DNA from: Herbinix sp.
Lineage (GTDB): Bacteria; Bacillota; Clostridia; Lachnospirales; Lachnospiraceae
DNA length: 64,000 bases
NCBI GenBank assembly: GCA_029240245.1
Contig: JARBTJ010000006.1
Span: 40,258 to 104,257, forward strand
Direction of reading: 5' to 3'
Both the position numbers and the translations under genes were made by a program. This document shows, piece by piece, positions 18,869 to 28,849 of this stretch. Below the pieces are notes generated by a model, which was not told the DNA's origin, ran no database searches, and worked only from the letters and a program-made list of their open reading frames with translations. The first letter of the stretch is position 1, and the number at the start of each line of letters is the position of its first letter.

Positions 18869-19663
18869 CTATCTTTTAATCTGAACTAAACTACTGGTAA
18901 AGGTACCTCCGCAGTTTTCAATATAATTGCGGTATTCTTCATAATTAATATAGTATTCCACTCCCCAGGAGGAGATGCGTAGCATAATTTTGTGAGCTAA
19001 ATTGTCCTTAATGATACCGGTTACGGTGACATAATGACTGTTGATATCCTGCATAACAGCTCTGTAACGGTATTGCTTAGTAGGGGACTTCTGCTCCTCT
19101 GAATCAGGGATAGTAACTTCATATCTCTGATAAAAAGGTATTCCTTTGTTTTCCCAGAATTTAGGCGTATTTGGCCCAATTGAAATGATTACTGGTATAT
19201 CATAATTTAACATTTCTACTATGATTTCATACATATCATAATACGATAATGTCCATTTCCAATATGCATGGTACCCAAGGCCATAGGTTTTGGAATAGGA
19301 ATTAAAAGCAGAGGCGATTTTTGTACCAAGGACAGCGATATACCTGCGTGTTTTCGTATATTTATCATTAATCCTGCGCACGTAAGCATCGTAATTCCTA
19401 TGGTCAATGGAATTATCGGTATTAAGAGCGATTTGCGTTTCGGGACTTCGAAAATCATCACTTCGTCTTGCAAGATATAATAGTAGATCAGCGGTAGCAA
19501 TGGTACCACAACCGTAATTATGCAGGATATAATCCTTGTTGTTTTTATTTTTTTCGGGAAACCACATTTGGCTGCCCCCATAGAAGGTGACGGTGTCTTT
19601 GATTACCGGGACATAATCCGGACGGGACAATTCTATCTCTACGCTGTTAATTTGTATCGACAC
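18869..19663 (-). CDS. C39-like cysteine peptidase family protein
   Basis: 264 residues. The motif NYGCGTIATADLLLYLA (Cys about residue 52) and HYVTVTGI (His about residue 211) have the arrangement of the papain-like C39/peptidase_C39_2 fold. The middle has SIGPNTPKF. No signal peptide or transporter neighbour is seen, so a bacteriocin-processing role is not supported; it may be a cytoplasmic or non-catalytic member. GTG start 7 bases after AGGAGAA. Confidence 0.5.
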   Translation of the reverse strand: MSIQINSVEIELSRPDYVPVIKDTVTFYGGSQMWFPEKNKNNKDYILHNYGCGTIATADLLLYLARRSDDFRSPETQIALNTDNSIDHRNYDAYVRRINDKYTKTRRYIAVLGTKIASAFNSYSKTYGLGYHAYWKWTLSYYDMYEIIVEMLNYDIPVIISIGPNTPKFWENKGIPFYQRYEVTIPDSEEQKSPTKQYRYRAVMQDINSHYVTVTGIIKDNLAHKIMLRISSWGVEYYINYEEYRNYIENCGGTFTSSLVQIKR

Positions 19664-19892
19664 AATAAGTTCTCCTGATAATGGCTTCTTAGATTATCAT
19701 ATTCTATAATTTTGTGATGTTGCAGAAGGATAAGTTCCTTTTTTGATCAACCTGCATATTTTATTTTTCGCAAAAAAAGAGCTTTTGTTCCATAACAAAA
19801 TACGTTAATGGTCAAAAGCTCTATATTAAGTGCATGGGTATTACTAATTGATACCAGGGGCTTTATATGATTTGTGTCAAGTATTAAGAAAA

Positions 19893-21536
19893 TTAATCCT
19901 CACGGCTCTCATCTTCTTCCGAGGTGAACTGCATTACCTGTCTCTTTCTAGCCAATTCATCACTGTCAAGGTATTCATCATAAGTGGATATCTTATCAAT
20001 GAGACCATTCGGTGTAAGCTCCATGATACGGTTTGCGGTAGTCTGTACAAACTGATGATCCTGTGAAGTAAATAATGCTACTCCCGGGAATTTCATCAAA
20101 CCGTTATTTAAGGAAGTAATGGACTCCATATCCAAGTGGTTGGTAGGCTCATCAAGGATTAATACATTCGCTCCTGCAATCATCATTTTGGATAGCATAA
20201 CGCGGACTCTTTCACCACCGGAGAGTACTTTAACCTTCTTGGAACCTTCTTCACCCGCAAATAGCATTCTACCCATGAAACCACGTACATAAGTAACATC
20301 CTTTTCCGGAGAGAAGGGCATTAAGAAATCAACAATGGTCTCTTCACCTGCAAATAGCTTAGTGTTATCCTTTGGGAAATAGGATACATTTGTGGTGATA
20401 CCCCATTTGTAATTGCCCTCGTCCGGTTCCATTTCACCGGATAAAATCTTGAATAGGGTAGTGGTAGCATTGGTATTAGGACCAACAAATGCTACTTTAT
20501 CCTCACGGCCAATCATGAAGGAAATGTTATCGAGTATCTTTACACCATCAATGGTTTTTGAAAGATTCTCAACGGTAAGAACTTCATTACCGATTTCACG
20601 ACTTGGACGGAAATCAATATAAGGGTATTTACGACTGGAGGGACGGATATCATCCAGTTCGATTTTTTCCAATGCTTTCTTTCTGGAGGTAGCCTGTTTT
20701 GATTTGGAAGCATTTGCTGAGAATCTTTGGATAAATTCCTGTAATTCCTTAATCTTATCTTCCTTCTTCTTATTGGCTTCCTTCATCTGTTTTACCATGA
20801 GCTGGCTGGATTCGTACCAGAAGTCATAGTTACCGGAATAAAGCTGTATTTTAGCATAATCAATATCCGCAATGTGAGTACAAACCTTATTTAAGAAATA
20901 ACGGTCATGGGAAACCACGATTACCGTATTTTCAAAGTTAATCAAGAATTCCTCGAGCCAGCGGATCGCTTCTAAATCCAAGTGGTTGGTGGGCTCATCG
21001 AGCAGCAGAATATCCGGATTTCCGAATAATGCCTGTGCAAGAAGAACCTTAACCTTTTCACCACCGTTTAATTCATTCATTAATTTATAATGTAGATCCG
21101 TTTCTACACCAAGTCCGTTTAGGAGTGTTGCAGCATTCGACTCAGACTCCCAGCCGTCCATAGCAGCAAATTCACCTTCCAGTTCGCTCGCACGAATACC
21201 GTCTTCCTCCGTAAAGTCTTCCTTTGCATAGATTAAATCTTTTTCCTTCATAATTTCGTAAAGACGCTTATTACCCATGATAACAGTATCAAGTACCTGA
21301 TAAGTATCATATTTGAAATGATCCTGCTGTAAAAAGGAAAGTCTCTGGCCCGGAGTGATGATGACATCACCTTTGCTGGGCTCTAATTGTCCGTTCAATA
21401 TTTTAAGAAAAGTGGATTTGCCGGCACCGTTGGCACCGATTAATCCGTAACAATTACCCTCAGTGAACTTTATATTCACGTCTTCGAATAATGCACGCTT
21501 TCCTAGTCGTAAAGTTATGTTACTAGCCTGTATCAT
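19893..21536 (-). CDS. ABC-F family ATPase (YkpA/YbiT-like)
   Basis: 547 residues, two ABC cassettes and no membrane domain, as in ribosome-acting ABC-F proteins. Cassette 1: Walker A GANGAGKST, signature LNGGEKVKV, Walker B LLLDEPTNHLDLEAI. The linker is charged and helical (MKEANKKKEDKIKELQEF). Cassette 2: signature LSGGERVRV, Walker B LILDEPTNHLDMESI, but its P-loop reads GPNTNATTT, lacking the usual GK[ST]. Preceded by AGGAGGATTCT. Likely acts on translating ribosomes; whether it gives antibiotic resistance cannot be told from sequence. Confidence 0.9.
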   Translation of the reverse strand: MIQASNITLRLGKRALFEDVNIKFTEGNCYGLIGANGAGKSTFLKILNGQLEPSKGDVIITPGQRLSFLQQDHFKYDTYQVLDTVIMGNKRLYEIMKEKDLIYAKEDFTEEDGIRASELEGEFAAMDGWESESNAATLLNGLGVETDLHYKLMNELNGGEKVKVLLAQALFGNPDILLLDEPTNHLDLEAIRWLEEFLINFENTVIVVSHDRYFLNKVCTHIADIDYAKIQLYSGNYDFWYESSQLMVKQMKEANKKKEDKIKELQEFIQRFSANASKSKQATSRKKALEKIELDDIRPSSRKYPYIDFRPSREIGNEVLTVENLSKTIDGVKILDNISFMIGREDKVAFVGPNTNATTTLFKILSGEMEPDEGNYKWGITTNVSYFPKDNTKLFAGEETIVDFLMPFSPEKDVTYVRGFMGRMLFAGEEGSKKVKVLSGGERVRVMLSKMMIAGANVLILDEPTNHLDMESITSLNNGLMKFPGVALFTSQDHQFVQTTANRIMELTPNGLIDKISTYDEYLDSDELARKRQVMQFTSEEDESRED

Positions 21537-21746
21537 AGAATCCTCCTAAAGATTTCGTTCAAAGTTGAAAATCGCCAATTACTATTGTAGCGTATATTCC
21601 TGATTTTGCAAGAGGTTAGTGTTAAAAATCTTGATTTTTCACAAAGCGAATTTTATTCGTTTAATAAATTTTGTTCTGCCATACAAATTTGCTATATTCG
21701 TAATGGTGGAGGTACTTATTGAATTGTATTGATTAATTAAAGAAGG

Positions 21747-21822
21747 AGGATATGAAGTACTCCAAAATGCTAGTTTACCATTAACTAGCGTCTGAGAACA
21801 CGATATATCCCACCTTCATTGT
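21747..21822. repeat. Decayed copy of palindromic family B
   Basis: AAAGAAGGAGGA with ATGAAGTACTCC at the left resembles the left arm of the element at 18274-18362, and an inner CTAGTT/AACTAG hairpin occupies the same place. The right arm has lost most pairing. Confidence 0.45.
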
Positions 21823-21875
21823 ATTTCTATAATCCATGCCATTCAAATTGCATATTATATTAAATTATTTCAAAG

Positions 21876-22085
21876 CTACTTTAATCCTTTACATTTCCTG
21901 TTTTTTCTCATTTCGATGAAGTTTGGAATTCCGATCGAACCGAGTACCATGATTGGACCGCCGAATATGCTGATGCCAAAGCCGTGATCCTGGTAATCGA
22001 CAATAAACCAAGCGACTGCTCCAATTATGGATAACAGGATGGAAATCAATAATCTTTTTTGATGCTTCATATTATTACCCTCCAT
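21876..22085 (-). CDS. Small membrane protein, unknown function
   Basis: 69 residues with two hydrophobic segments (about 12-30 and 36-52) and a basic tail. ATG at 22085 or, more likely, the internal ATG at 22070 (MKHQKRLLIS), which has GGAGGGTAATAAT upstream. No family recognised. It lies 22 bases beyond the SGNH hydrolase gene in the same direction and may be co-transcribed with it. Confidence 0.6.
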   Translation of the reverse strand: MEGNNMKHQKRLLISILLSIIGAVAWFIVDYQDHGFGISIFGGPIMVLGSIGIPNFIEMRKNRKCKGLK

Positions 22086-22107
22086 TAGATGTGAAAAGGA
22101 TATTGGC

Positions 22108-22740
22108 TTAGCTTAAGGCCTTTATGTACTCCTCAGCTATCAATGTATGACCAATGGTGCTTGGATGAACGCCGTCACCCGACATTTCGGTACAAGTGAA
22201 ACGCTCTACCTCTGCCTTTGCAAAGATTCCGTCCAACGGAAGATAATAGTCTGCGAATTCTTTCGCTAATTGTCGTACCACATGAATCTTCGGATCTAAA
22301 TCCTCTCTCCAGGAGGCCCTCTCCGGCACGGAATTTAAAAGGAAAGGTTCTAACAGCATGATTTTGCAGTTTGGCATATCCTTCTTAATTCTGGTTAAAA
22401 GTTCACGGTAAGTTTTCTCAAAGCTTTCGGCACTAGTCGGATCATTGGAATCATATCTTCTCCAGGTATCGTTTACACCGATTAAAATGGAAAGGAAATC
22501 GGGTTGAATCTCTTTAAAATCCTCGTCATAACGTCCTAACAGGTCGATTGCTCTGTTTCCGGAGATACCTTTGTTCACAAAGGTTACCTTACGGTCCGGA
22601 AATAACAATTGAAACATTTTAGATACGATTTCGGCATATCCATCTCCCAGGGAATTAATATCCTCCCTGTTTCTGCCGCAGTCGGTTATGCTGTCTCCCT
22701 GAAACAATACAACCTGTCCATTTGTCAATATACTGTTCAT
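22108..22740 (-). CDS. SGNH/GDSL-family hydrolase
   Basis: 210 residues. Block I FQGDSITDCG (Ser nucleophile), block II ISGNRAIDLLGR, block III IGVNDTWRRY and block V GDGVHPSTIGH (Asp-His) complete the SGNH set. Likely a cytoplasmic carbohydrate or acetyl esterase, as no signal peptide is seen. Start set at 22740 because GTGGAGGT just upstream is the ribosome site; the GTG at 22755 lies inside it. Confidence 0.88.
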   Translation of the reverse strand: MNSILTNGQVVLFQGDSITDCGRNREDINSLGDGYAEIVSKMFQLLFPDRKVTFVNKGISGNRAIDLLGRYDEDFKEIQPDFLSILIGVNDTWRRYDSNDPTSAESFEKTYRELLTRIKKDMPNCKIMLLEPFLLNSVPERASWREDLDPKIHVVRQLAKEFADYYLPLDGIFAKAEVERFTCTEMSGDGVHPSTIGHTLIAEEYIKALS

Positions 22741-22860
22741 TCTATAAACCTCCACTAGGTAAGATAATCATGTAAATCTCTAAGAAACTAAATATTGTAT
22801 TCATTTCATATAAAATTGAATTATACTTGATACAAACATTTATAAATCAATGCTTCCTGT

Positions 22861-23961
22861 CTATTGGCAAGTAAGAGCGATTTCCTCCAGACGGTCAATG
22901 ATCGGAAGATGTTGAGTACATAAGGTCTCGCATTTGCCGCATTTAATGCATTCTGCCGCCTTCGATGCAGGAATGCCCCAATGATAAGCAAGACGGTTCT
23001 TCATGCTGTTACCCAGAATCTGTTCGTTATATGCGTCCATGAATTTCGGAATGTCGATATCCACAGGACAATGCTTACAGTAGGAGCAACCGGTGCATAG
23101 ATTGTTCAAAGCGATGCCCTTGCTTTCGTATTCCTTATAGATTTCGCTTGCTGGTTTTTCTACCAGGTGTTCAATTGCTTTTACGGCATCATCCACATGC
23201 TGCTTTGTGGTACAGCCCGCTAAAGTAACGGATATTTCCTTATGAGAAGCTACAAAGCGGAGCGCTGCCTGAGGAACGGTCAAATCGGTATCTTCGGTCA
23301 GATATTGAAAAACGTTAGGATTATTCGGTATTAGACCACCACCCAACGGATTCATTACGACGATTCCCATACCCTTTTTATTGGCGGCATTGATTCCGGA
23401 TTGACGGAAGCGGTAATTTAAAGCGTTATAGCCGATCAACATGCCCTGAAAAGCATTCTTTTCAATCACATATTCCAGATCATTTCCCTGCATATGGGAG
23501 GAAAAAGTGATATTGCGAATTAAGCCCTCACTTTTTGCCGCTTCAAAGGCACCATACATGAGATCAAACTGCCGCTGGAAGGATTCGATATCTAACATAC
23601 ACCATAAATAATAAAAATCCAGATAATCCACCTTTAAGCGGGATAGGGAATTTACGAGTCTTTTTCTAAAGTCCTCCGGACTGAACTTACCTCGTAAGGT
23701 GCCCATGTTAATCTTAGAGGAAATATAAAAACTATCCCGTTTTAACTGGGATAAAGCCAAACCGGTGATTTCCTCGCTTTTGTCATCACAATAAAAAGGA
23801 GCCGAGTCAAAGAAATTAATGCCCTTTTCATGAGCATATAAAACAATCTCGGCGCACTTGTCAAGATGACCCGCTTTGACGTCCTCGTCCTTATAACGCA
23901 TGGTTCCCATACCTACTGCAGAAACCATCATATCCGTATTGCCATATTGTTTATAATACAT
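22861..23961 (-). CDS. Aldo/keto reductase with C-terminal 4Fe-4S domain
   Basis: 366 residues. The N-terminal TIM barrel follows the aldo/keto reductase pattern (GMGTMRYKDED, FFDSAPFYC, SSKINMG, DYLDFYYLW). The last 80 residues carry CTGCSYCKHCPVDIDIPK and CIKCGKCETLCTQHLP, i.e. ferredoxin-like cysteine clusters. Such fusions are common in anaerobic Firmicutes and are annotated as predicted oxidoreductases; the physiological substrate is unknown. The usual catalytic Tyr position is FDSAPFY. CGGAGGCAG precedes the start. Confidence 0.88.
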   Translation of the reverse strand: MYYKQYGNTDMMVSAVGMGTMRYKDEDVKAGHLDKCAEIVLYAHEKGINFFDSAPFYCDDKSEEITGLALSQLKRDSFYISSKINMGTLRGKFSPEDFRKRLVNSLSRLKVDYLDFYYLWCMLDIESFQRQFDLMYGAFEAAKSEGLIRNITFSSHMQGNDLEYVIEKNAFQGMLIGYNALNYRFRQSGINAANKKGMGIVVMNPLGGGLIPNNPNVFQYLTEDTDLTVPQAALRFVASHKEISVTLAGCTTKQHVDDAVKAIEHLVEKPASEIYKEYESKGIALNNLCTGCSYCKHCPVDIDIPKFMDAYNEQILGNSMKNRLAYHWGIPASKAAECIKCGKCETLCTQHLPIIDRLEEIALTCQ

Positions 23962-24209
23962 ATTTCTGCCTCCGTAATATATTTTGCACCAAATGTATCT
24001 ATTATCTATACAAATGAAACAAGTAGAATAAGTTTATTTCATGTATTATAACACACCAAATTTTGACTCTCAATGTCAATTCTTATAAAGATGGATGTGA
24101 TTTTTACAACGATTGGAATGAATGCTAGCCATCTTTTGTTTCGTTTGACTTTTTATTTTAACTTGGTTAGAATGTATATAGAAAAGATTTAGAAAGGCAG
24201 GGGTGAAGC

Positions 24210-25130
24210 TTGTCAATCAATAAAGCAATGAAAATGGCTTTAAAAGCATTGTCATTTCCTGATTTGGACTTAAAAAAGACCTATAAGCTGCAAAGACAGT
24301 TAAATATTGCGGCACATCCTTATATCAGACCACTTTATAAGATATGGGACCATAAGATAATTGGCATGGACCACGAAATACCGGTACGGATTTTTCTCCC
24401 GTCCGAGCAAATAGAAGTTAATAAGGTATTGATTTTCTTTCACGGTGGCGGCTTTGTAATCGGTAATATAGACAGTTACAGTTCCGTCTGCTCCATTATG
24501 GCAAAACAGACCGGTCACATTATTGTATCCGTAGATTATCGGTTGGCACCGGAGCACCCGTTTCCTGCAGCTGTAGAGGATTGTTATGCGGTTGCGAGGG
24601 AAATATTTATGGATGCGACTCTTTTTGATGTAAAGGCGGAGGATATTACTCTGATAGGTGACAGTGCCGGAGGTAATCTGGCTGCAGTAGTATCGATGAT
24701 GGCGAGGGACCGTGGCGAATTTTTACCTTCCAAACAAATTCTTCTATACCCATCCACCTATCATGACCACAGTGATTCATCACCCTTTAAATCCATTCGT
24801 GAGAATGGAACCGATTATCTTCTAACATCAAAACGTCTCTGTGAATTTGTGGATTTGTATAAAAGCAGTGAGGAGGATTTGCAAAATCCTTACCTTGCCC
24901 CGCTGTTGGCAAAGGATTTATCGAGACAGCCGAACACCTTAATCATTACGGCACAGTATGATCCGCTAAGAGACGAGGGCGAGGCCTATGGAAGAAAGCT
25001 TTATGAGTTTGGGAATGAAGCACAAGTATACCGGATGAAGAATGCATTACATGGATTTATCCGTCTGCCCAAGCATTTTACCCATGTCAAACAGACTTAT
25101 GAATTAATCAACCGTTTTTTGAATAAATAA
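24210..25130 (+). CDS. Alpha/beta hydrolase, hormone-sensitive-lipase-like esterase
   Basis: 306 residues. HSL-family oxyanion motif HGGGFVIGN (about residue 77), nucleophile in GDSAGGNLAAV (about 151), acid in TAQYDPLRDEGE (about 251) and His in ALHGFIRLP (about 281). TTG start after AGGCAGGGGTG. It precedes the acyltransferase-like gene at 25318 in the same direction with a 187-base gap. Confidence 0.88.
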   Translation: MSINKAMKMALKALSFPDLDLKKTYKLQRQLNIAAHPYIRPLYKIWDHKIIGMDHEIPVRIFLPSEQIEVNKVLIFFHGGGFVIGNIDSYSSVCSIMAKQTGHIIVSVDYRLAPEHPFPAAVEDCYAVAREIFMDATLFDVKAEDITLIGDSAGGNLAAVVSMMARDRGEFLPSKQILLYPSTYHDHSDSSPFKSIRENGTDYLLTSKRLCEFVDLYKSSEEDLQNPYLAPLLAKDLSRQPNTLIITAQYDPLRDEGEAYGRKLYEFGNEAQVYRMKNALHGFIRLPKHFTHVKQTYELINRFLNK

Positions 25131-25317
25131 TTTATTTTAATGTATTTATCCTTACGCAGAATAGTCTATCTATATAACGAAAGATAGGGTTCGGGTATTA
25201 TAAGCTGTATTTTTGACAATGAGATGGATGCTTCGCATAGGCATCATCAATATTTCAAATATAAGAATGCACTAATTGATTTATATTGGTTGTTTTTAAC
25301 GGAAAGGGGGTATTATT

Positions 25318-26586
25318 ATGACGAGAAAAAAGCCCGTTGAATGGACAAAATTAGATAATGCCGCAAAAATATTTCCTCCCAATACCAACGGAAAGGATAC
25401 GAAGGTATTCCGTTTTGTCAGTGAATTAAGGGATGAGGTCGATAAAAATATCCTGCAAAGAGCTCTTGATAAAACAATGGAGCTTTTTCCGTTATACCGC
25501 TGTATTCTAAGAAGCGGTGTTTTCTGGTATTATTTTGAAAGTACGGAATTAAAGCCGGAGGTAAGGGAGGAGCATAAGCTGCTCTGCAGTACGCTTTACC
25601 ATCCTAACAGCAGGAATTTACTTTTTGAGGTTACCTACTACAGAAAACGTATAAATCTCGAAATGTATCATGCTCTGACGGATGGTACCGGCGCTCTTGG
25701 CTTTTTAAAAACCTTGCTGTATTATTATATCACGGATAAATACCTTACGGATTTTGGAGAAAAGTTACCGAAGCTGGATTATGATGCTTCCTTTTCCCAA
25801 AAAAATGATGATAGCTTTTTAAAACATTATACCGGTAATAATAAATCGAATAAAATCAGGATTACGAAAGCCTTCCGGATTACGGGACGCCGTATGATTG
25901 ATAACCGGATCAGGGTAATCGAAGGTGTTATGCCGGTCAAAGGAATATTAGAATTATCACATCGTTATAATACGACATTGACCATCTACCTGACAGCTTT
26001 ATTCTTTATGGCGATCTATCAGGAAATGCCTGCAAGAAGCCGAAGGTATCCGGTAGTCCTATCGGTTCCTGTGAATCTGCGTACCTATTTTCCCTCAGTT
26101 ACCGCACGTAATTTTTTTGGAACTATTCATATAACATACAAGTTCGATAAGGAAAATGTGACGCTGGAAAATATCATAGAGGAGGTGAAAGCTTCCTTTG
26201 CTAAGGCACTGACCGAAGAAAATCTACGAGAGCATATGAATCGGCTTTCAGCACTGGAGCACAATGCATTTATGAGGGTGGTGCCATTGTATCTTAAGGA
26301 TAAGGTACTACGTTTTGCCAATTCCATTAATGACAGAGGCATCACAGCGACCCTATCCAATGTAGGTAAAATTACGGTAGCTGAAGAACTTTCTCCTTAC
26401 CTTCGGATGTTCAATTGCTTTTTTAGTGCAAGAAGGCCGCAGATCGGTATGTGTTCCTTTCAGGATAAATTGGTTGTAAGCTTTGCTTCACCTTTTATCG
26501 GAACCGACATTCAAAAGAATTTTTTTCGTATGTTATCAAAAGAGGGAATTGATATCACAATTAACACGAATATTTCGGAAGTCTGA
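25318..26586 (+). CDS. Condensation-domain-like acyltransferase (alcohol acetyltransferase-like)
   Basis: 422 residues. MYHALTDGTGALGFLK holds the HxxxDG motif of the condensation/chloramphenicol-acetyltransferase-like fold, and the N-terminus shows ...KWTKLDNAAKIFPP as in alcohol acetyltransferase family proteins. No carrier-protein or adenylation gene is near, so non-ribosomal peptide synthesis is not implied. It is followed by DUF6320 and TraX genes in the same direction, a grouping that suggests acylation of a surface or lipid component, an inference only. Confidence 0.7.
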   Translation: MTRKKPVEWTKLDNAAKIFPPNTNGKDTKVFRFVSELRDEVDKNILQRALDKTMELFPLYRCILRSGVFWYYFESTELKPEVREEHKLLCSTLYHPNSRNLLFEVTYYRKRINLEMYHALTDGTGALGFLKTLLYYYITDKYLTDFGEKLPKLDYDASFSQKNDDSFLKHYTGNNKSNKIRITKAFRITGRRMIDNRIRVIEGVMPVKGILELSHRYNTTLTIYLTALFFMAIYQEMPARSRRYPVVLSVPVNLRTYFPSVTARNFFGTIHITYKFDKENVTLENIIEEVKASFAKALTEENLREHMNRLSALEHNAFMRVVPLYLKDKVLRFANSINDRGITATLSNVGKITVAEELSPYLRMFNCFFSARRPQIGMCSFQDKLVVSFASPFIGTDIQKNFFRMLSKEGIDITINTNISEV

Positions 26587-26746
26587 TATAAGCCTATTTG
26601 GAATTGAATAAACGTATTATATTGTTACGTAATGGCTTATGATTAACCGATATAATAAAATTTCTGAATTACATTATATTACGGGTTTCGCAACACTTTC
26701 ATTCGGACAAGCTAAGTCATCTCGTATACAGAAGGGAGAATTCTTC

Positions 26747-27412
26747 GTGCAGTACTGTGAGAATTGTAAAGTATCATTAAAAGGAAATAATCATGTCTGC
26801 CCGCTTTGCGGAGGAATCCCGCAGGGTGAAGGGGAGGAAGAGGAAGAGGTCTTTCCGCATATACCGACCATATACCAGGAGTTTAATCTGTTTATACGGA
26901 TTATTTTGATGTTGTCCTTAAGTGTGGTTGTCATCAGCATTGCCTTGAATGCAATTTTTACAAAGGAATCCAGATGGTCCCTATTTGTTGCAGCAGGAAT
27001 TCTTTGTATGTGGATTAGCCTGTTTTTTATCCTGCGTAAAAGAAATAACATTCCAAAAACAATTGTATGGCAGGTTTTGGTATTAGGGGTTTTGTCCGTC
27101 ATATGGGATTACTCCATGGGATGGAGGCAATGGTCCATTGATTATGTGATTCCGACCATTTGTGTTGGTGCAATGATTGTAATGGCAATAGCGGCTAAAA
27201 TTTTAAAAATCGGTGTCAGAGATCTGATTATATATTTGCTTGTGGATGGAATTTTTGGCTTTGTGCCTATTATTTTTCTGTTGTTTGGTGGCTTAAATGT
27301 CAGATATCCGTCTGTGATTTGTGTCGCTGTCAGTGCAATTAGCTTGTTGGCTCTGATAGTATTTGAAGGTGATAACATGAAAACTGAAATCAACAAGAGA
27401 ATGCATATCTAA
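26747..27412 (+). CDS. DUF6320-like membrane protein with N-terminal zinc ribbon
   Basis: 221 residues. An N-terminal CENC...CPLCGG ribbon is followed by a Glu-rich stretch and six hydrophobic segments. The GTG at 26747 is preferred: AGGGAG lies 8 bases before it and it begins right at the zinc ribbon, while the ATG at 26639 has no site. Family assignment by memory of the zinc-ribbon/membrane layout; function unknown. Confidence 0.65.
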   Translation: MQYCENCKVSLKGNNHVCPLCGGIPQGEGEEEEEVFPHIPTIYQEFNLFIRIILMLSLSVVVISIALNAIFTKESRWSLFVAAGILCMWISLFFILRKRNNIPKTIVWQVLVLGVLSVIWDYSMGWRQWSIDYVIPTICVGAMIVMAIAAKILKIGVRDLIIYLLVDGIFGFVPIIFLLFGGLNVRYPSVICVAVSAISLLALIVFEGDNMKTEINKRMHI

Positions 27413-27483
27413 ATTGACAAATTGATTCATATAAATTGCTTATTAAAAAATACAATAATATAAAAAGTCGGGAAGGAATTATC

Positions 27484-28272
27484 ATGACAAGTACTACATT
27501 AAAAATAATAGCGATTATTACTATGTTGATTGATCATATCGGAGCAATCCTTATTCGGGATAATAATATTTATAATTTAGTATTTCGAAGCATCGGCCGA
27601 ATTGCTTTTCCGATTTTTGCATTTCTTATTGTAGAAGGCTTTTATTATACGAAAAATGTAAAAAAGTATCTGCTTCGTCTTGGGCTCTTTGCGCTCATTT
27701 CTGAAATACCGTTTGATATTGCTTTTTATCATTACTCCTATGGCGGTAATATTGTAACAGATGTAGGAAGATTATGGGATTTAGTCTCAAAACAGCAATT
27801 TGGTTATGAATATTCCTTCGTTTCAAATACAATTTTAATTCGTCTGTTATCCCATCAAAATGTATTCTTTACCTTGTTTCTAGGTTTACTTATGTTGGTT
27901 TTCATTAAGCGTATAGAAGAAAAATTCAAACAGCACTTTGTTATTAGCCTGGTTTTATATGCATTGGTTGTATATGTAATATGCAAAATTGCATATTTCC
28001 TGAGTACGGATTATGATTTTTCAGGCATTTTAATGATCGCTGCTCTTTATTTTTTCAGAGGCAATATTATGACGCTTTCAATTTCCATGTTTATCATTTT
28101 TGGCTTCATAATAAGTCAAGGTCAGATATCGATTTCGGTGCTGGCTGTATTGTCCATGTTATTCATTGCATTTTATAACGGAAAAAAGGGTAAAGATATA
28201 AAATACTTCTTTTATATCTTTTACCCGGGTCATCTTTTCATTTTATTTCTGATTGATCAATTTTTAAATTAA
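27484..28272 (+). CDS. TraX family membrane protein
   Basis: 262 residues with about eight membrane segments. MTSTTLKIIAIITMLIDHIGAIL and RSIGRIAFPIFAFLIVEGFYYTKNVKKY are TraX-family motifs; TraX acetylates F-pilin in E. coli, but chromosomal Firmicute homologues are of unknown role. ATG at 27484 follows GGGAAGGAATTATC. Probably one unit with the two genes upstream. Confidence 0.85.
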   Translation: MTSTTLKIIAIITMLIDHIGAILIRDNNIYNLVFRSIGRIAFPIFAFLIVEGFYYTKNVKKYLLRLGLFALISEIPFDIAFYHYSYGGNIVTDVGRLWDLVSKQQFGYEYSFVSNTILIRLLSHQNVFFTLFLGLLMLVFIKRIEEKFKQHFVISLVLYALVVYVICKIAYFLSTDYDFSGILMIAALYFFRGNIMTLSISMFIIFGFIISQGQISISVLAVLSMLFIAFYNGKKGKDIKYFFYIFYPGHLFILFLIDQFLN

Positions 28273-28415
28273 AAGGCAATAGCGAAACTCATAATTTGTA
28301 TTAATTGCGCACACAACTACTCCGGAGGGGAAGTTAAGCCCGTAGGAAGGTTGGAGCGGAGGAATAGTATGTGTTGTGAGTGCAATAGCAAAAACTATAT
28401 TGTTCGCAAATGCTT
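28272..28415. repeat. Palindromic element with 5S-rRNA-like core, copy B
   Basis: The sequence aligns along its length with copy A at 9155-9303, including GGAAGTTAAGCCCGTAGGAAG and GGAGCGGAGGAATAGTATGTGTTGTG. It is slightly shorter in the inner arm (ACACAACTACTCCGG without the ATAT). The outer arms GCAATAGCGAA/TTCGCAAATGC still pair. Located directly after the TraX gene, whose stop it nearly touches. Confidence 0.85.
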
Positions 28416-28425
28416 TATTTTAAAA

Positions 28426-28599
28426 TTAATTTTGAAAGGAATCCCTGTTGGAATTGGTGGTAGACGTGGTTGTTTCTAATCGTGCATCAAATTCCGTATG
28501 GATTGGTTTTTCAGGAAAATAATATCTGGAATCTAAATCGTTTATGCTATTGGTGGAAGGAAAACGATAATAAGTTTTTTTTGATGGTTCAAAATACAT
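28426..28599 (-). CDS. Small 57-residue protein, unknown
   Basis: Open frame MYFEPSKKTYYRFPSTNSIN... ending NRDSFQN, with a strong AGGAGG 8 bases before the ATG. Rich in Tyr, Asn, Ser and Thr, with no membrane segment or cysteine. No family recognised. The good ribosome site and the divergent placement relative to 28850 make it a plausible real gene; coding status is inferred. Confidence 0.55.
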   Translation of the reverse strand: MYFEPSKKTYYRFPSTNSINDLDSRYYFPEKPIHTEFDARLETTTSTTNSNRDSFQN

Positions 28600-28849
28600 A
28601 TTGAAATCCTCCTAACTTATGGTATTTTTATAGACAATTTTATTTGTTGCACTTTAAGTTATTATCTATTACTATTGTTCGTAATAAGTCAGATTATATA
28701 CTAGGAAAATGAACACGCGATTACAGATATTTCATAAAAAAATGAAAAATATGCTAAAAAAATTACCATTCAAAGTTCATGATTTAGGTAAGTAATACAG
28801 AATTTAATATTGGAATAAACATAATAATAATGCTCAACAGGAGAAATGT

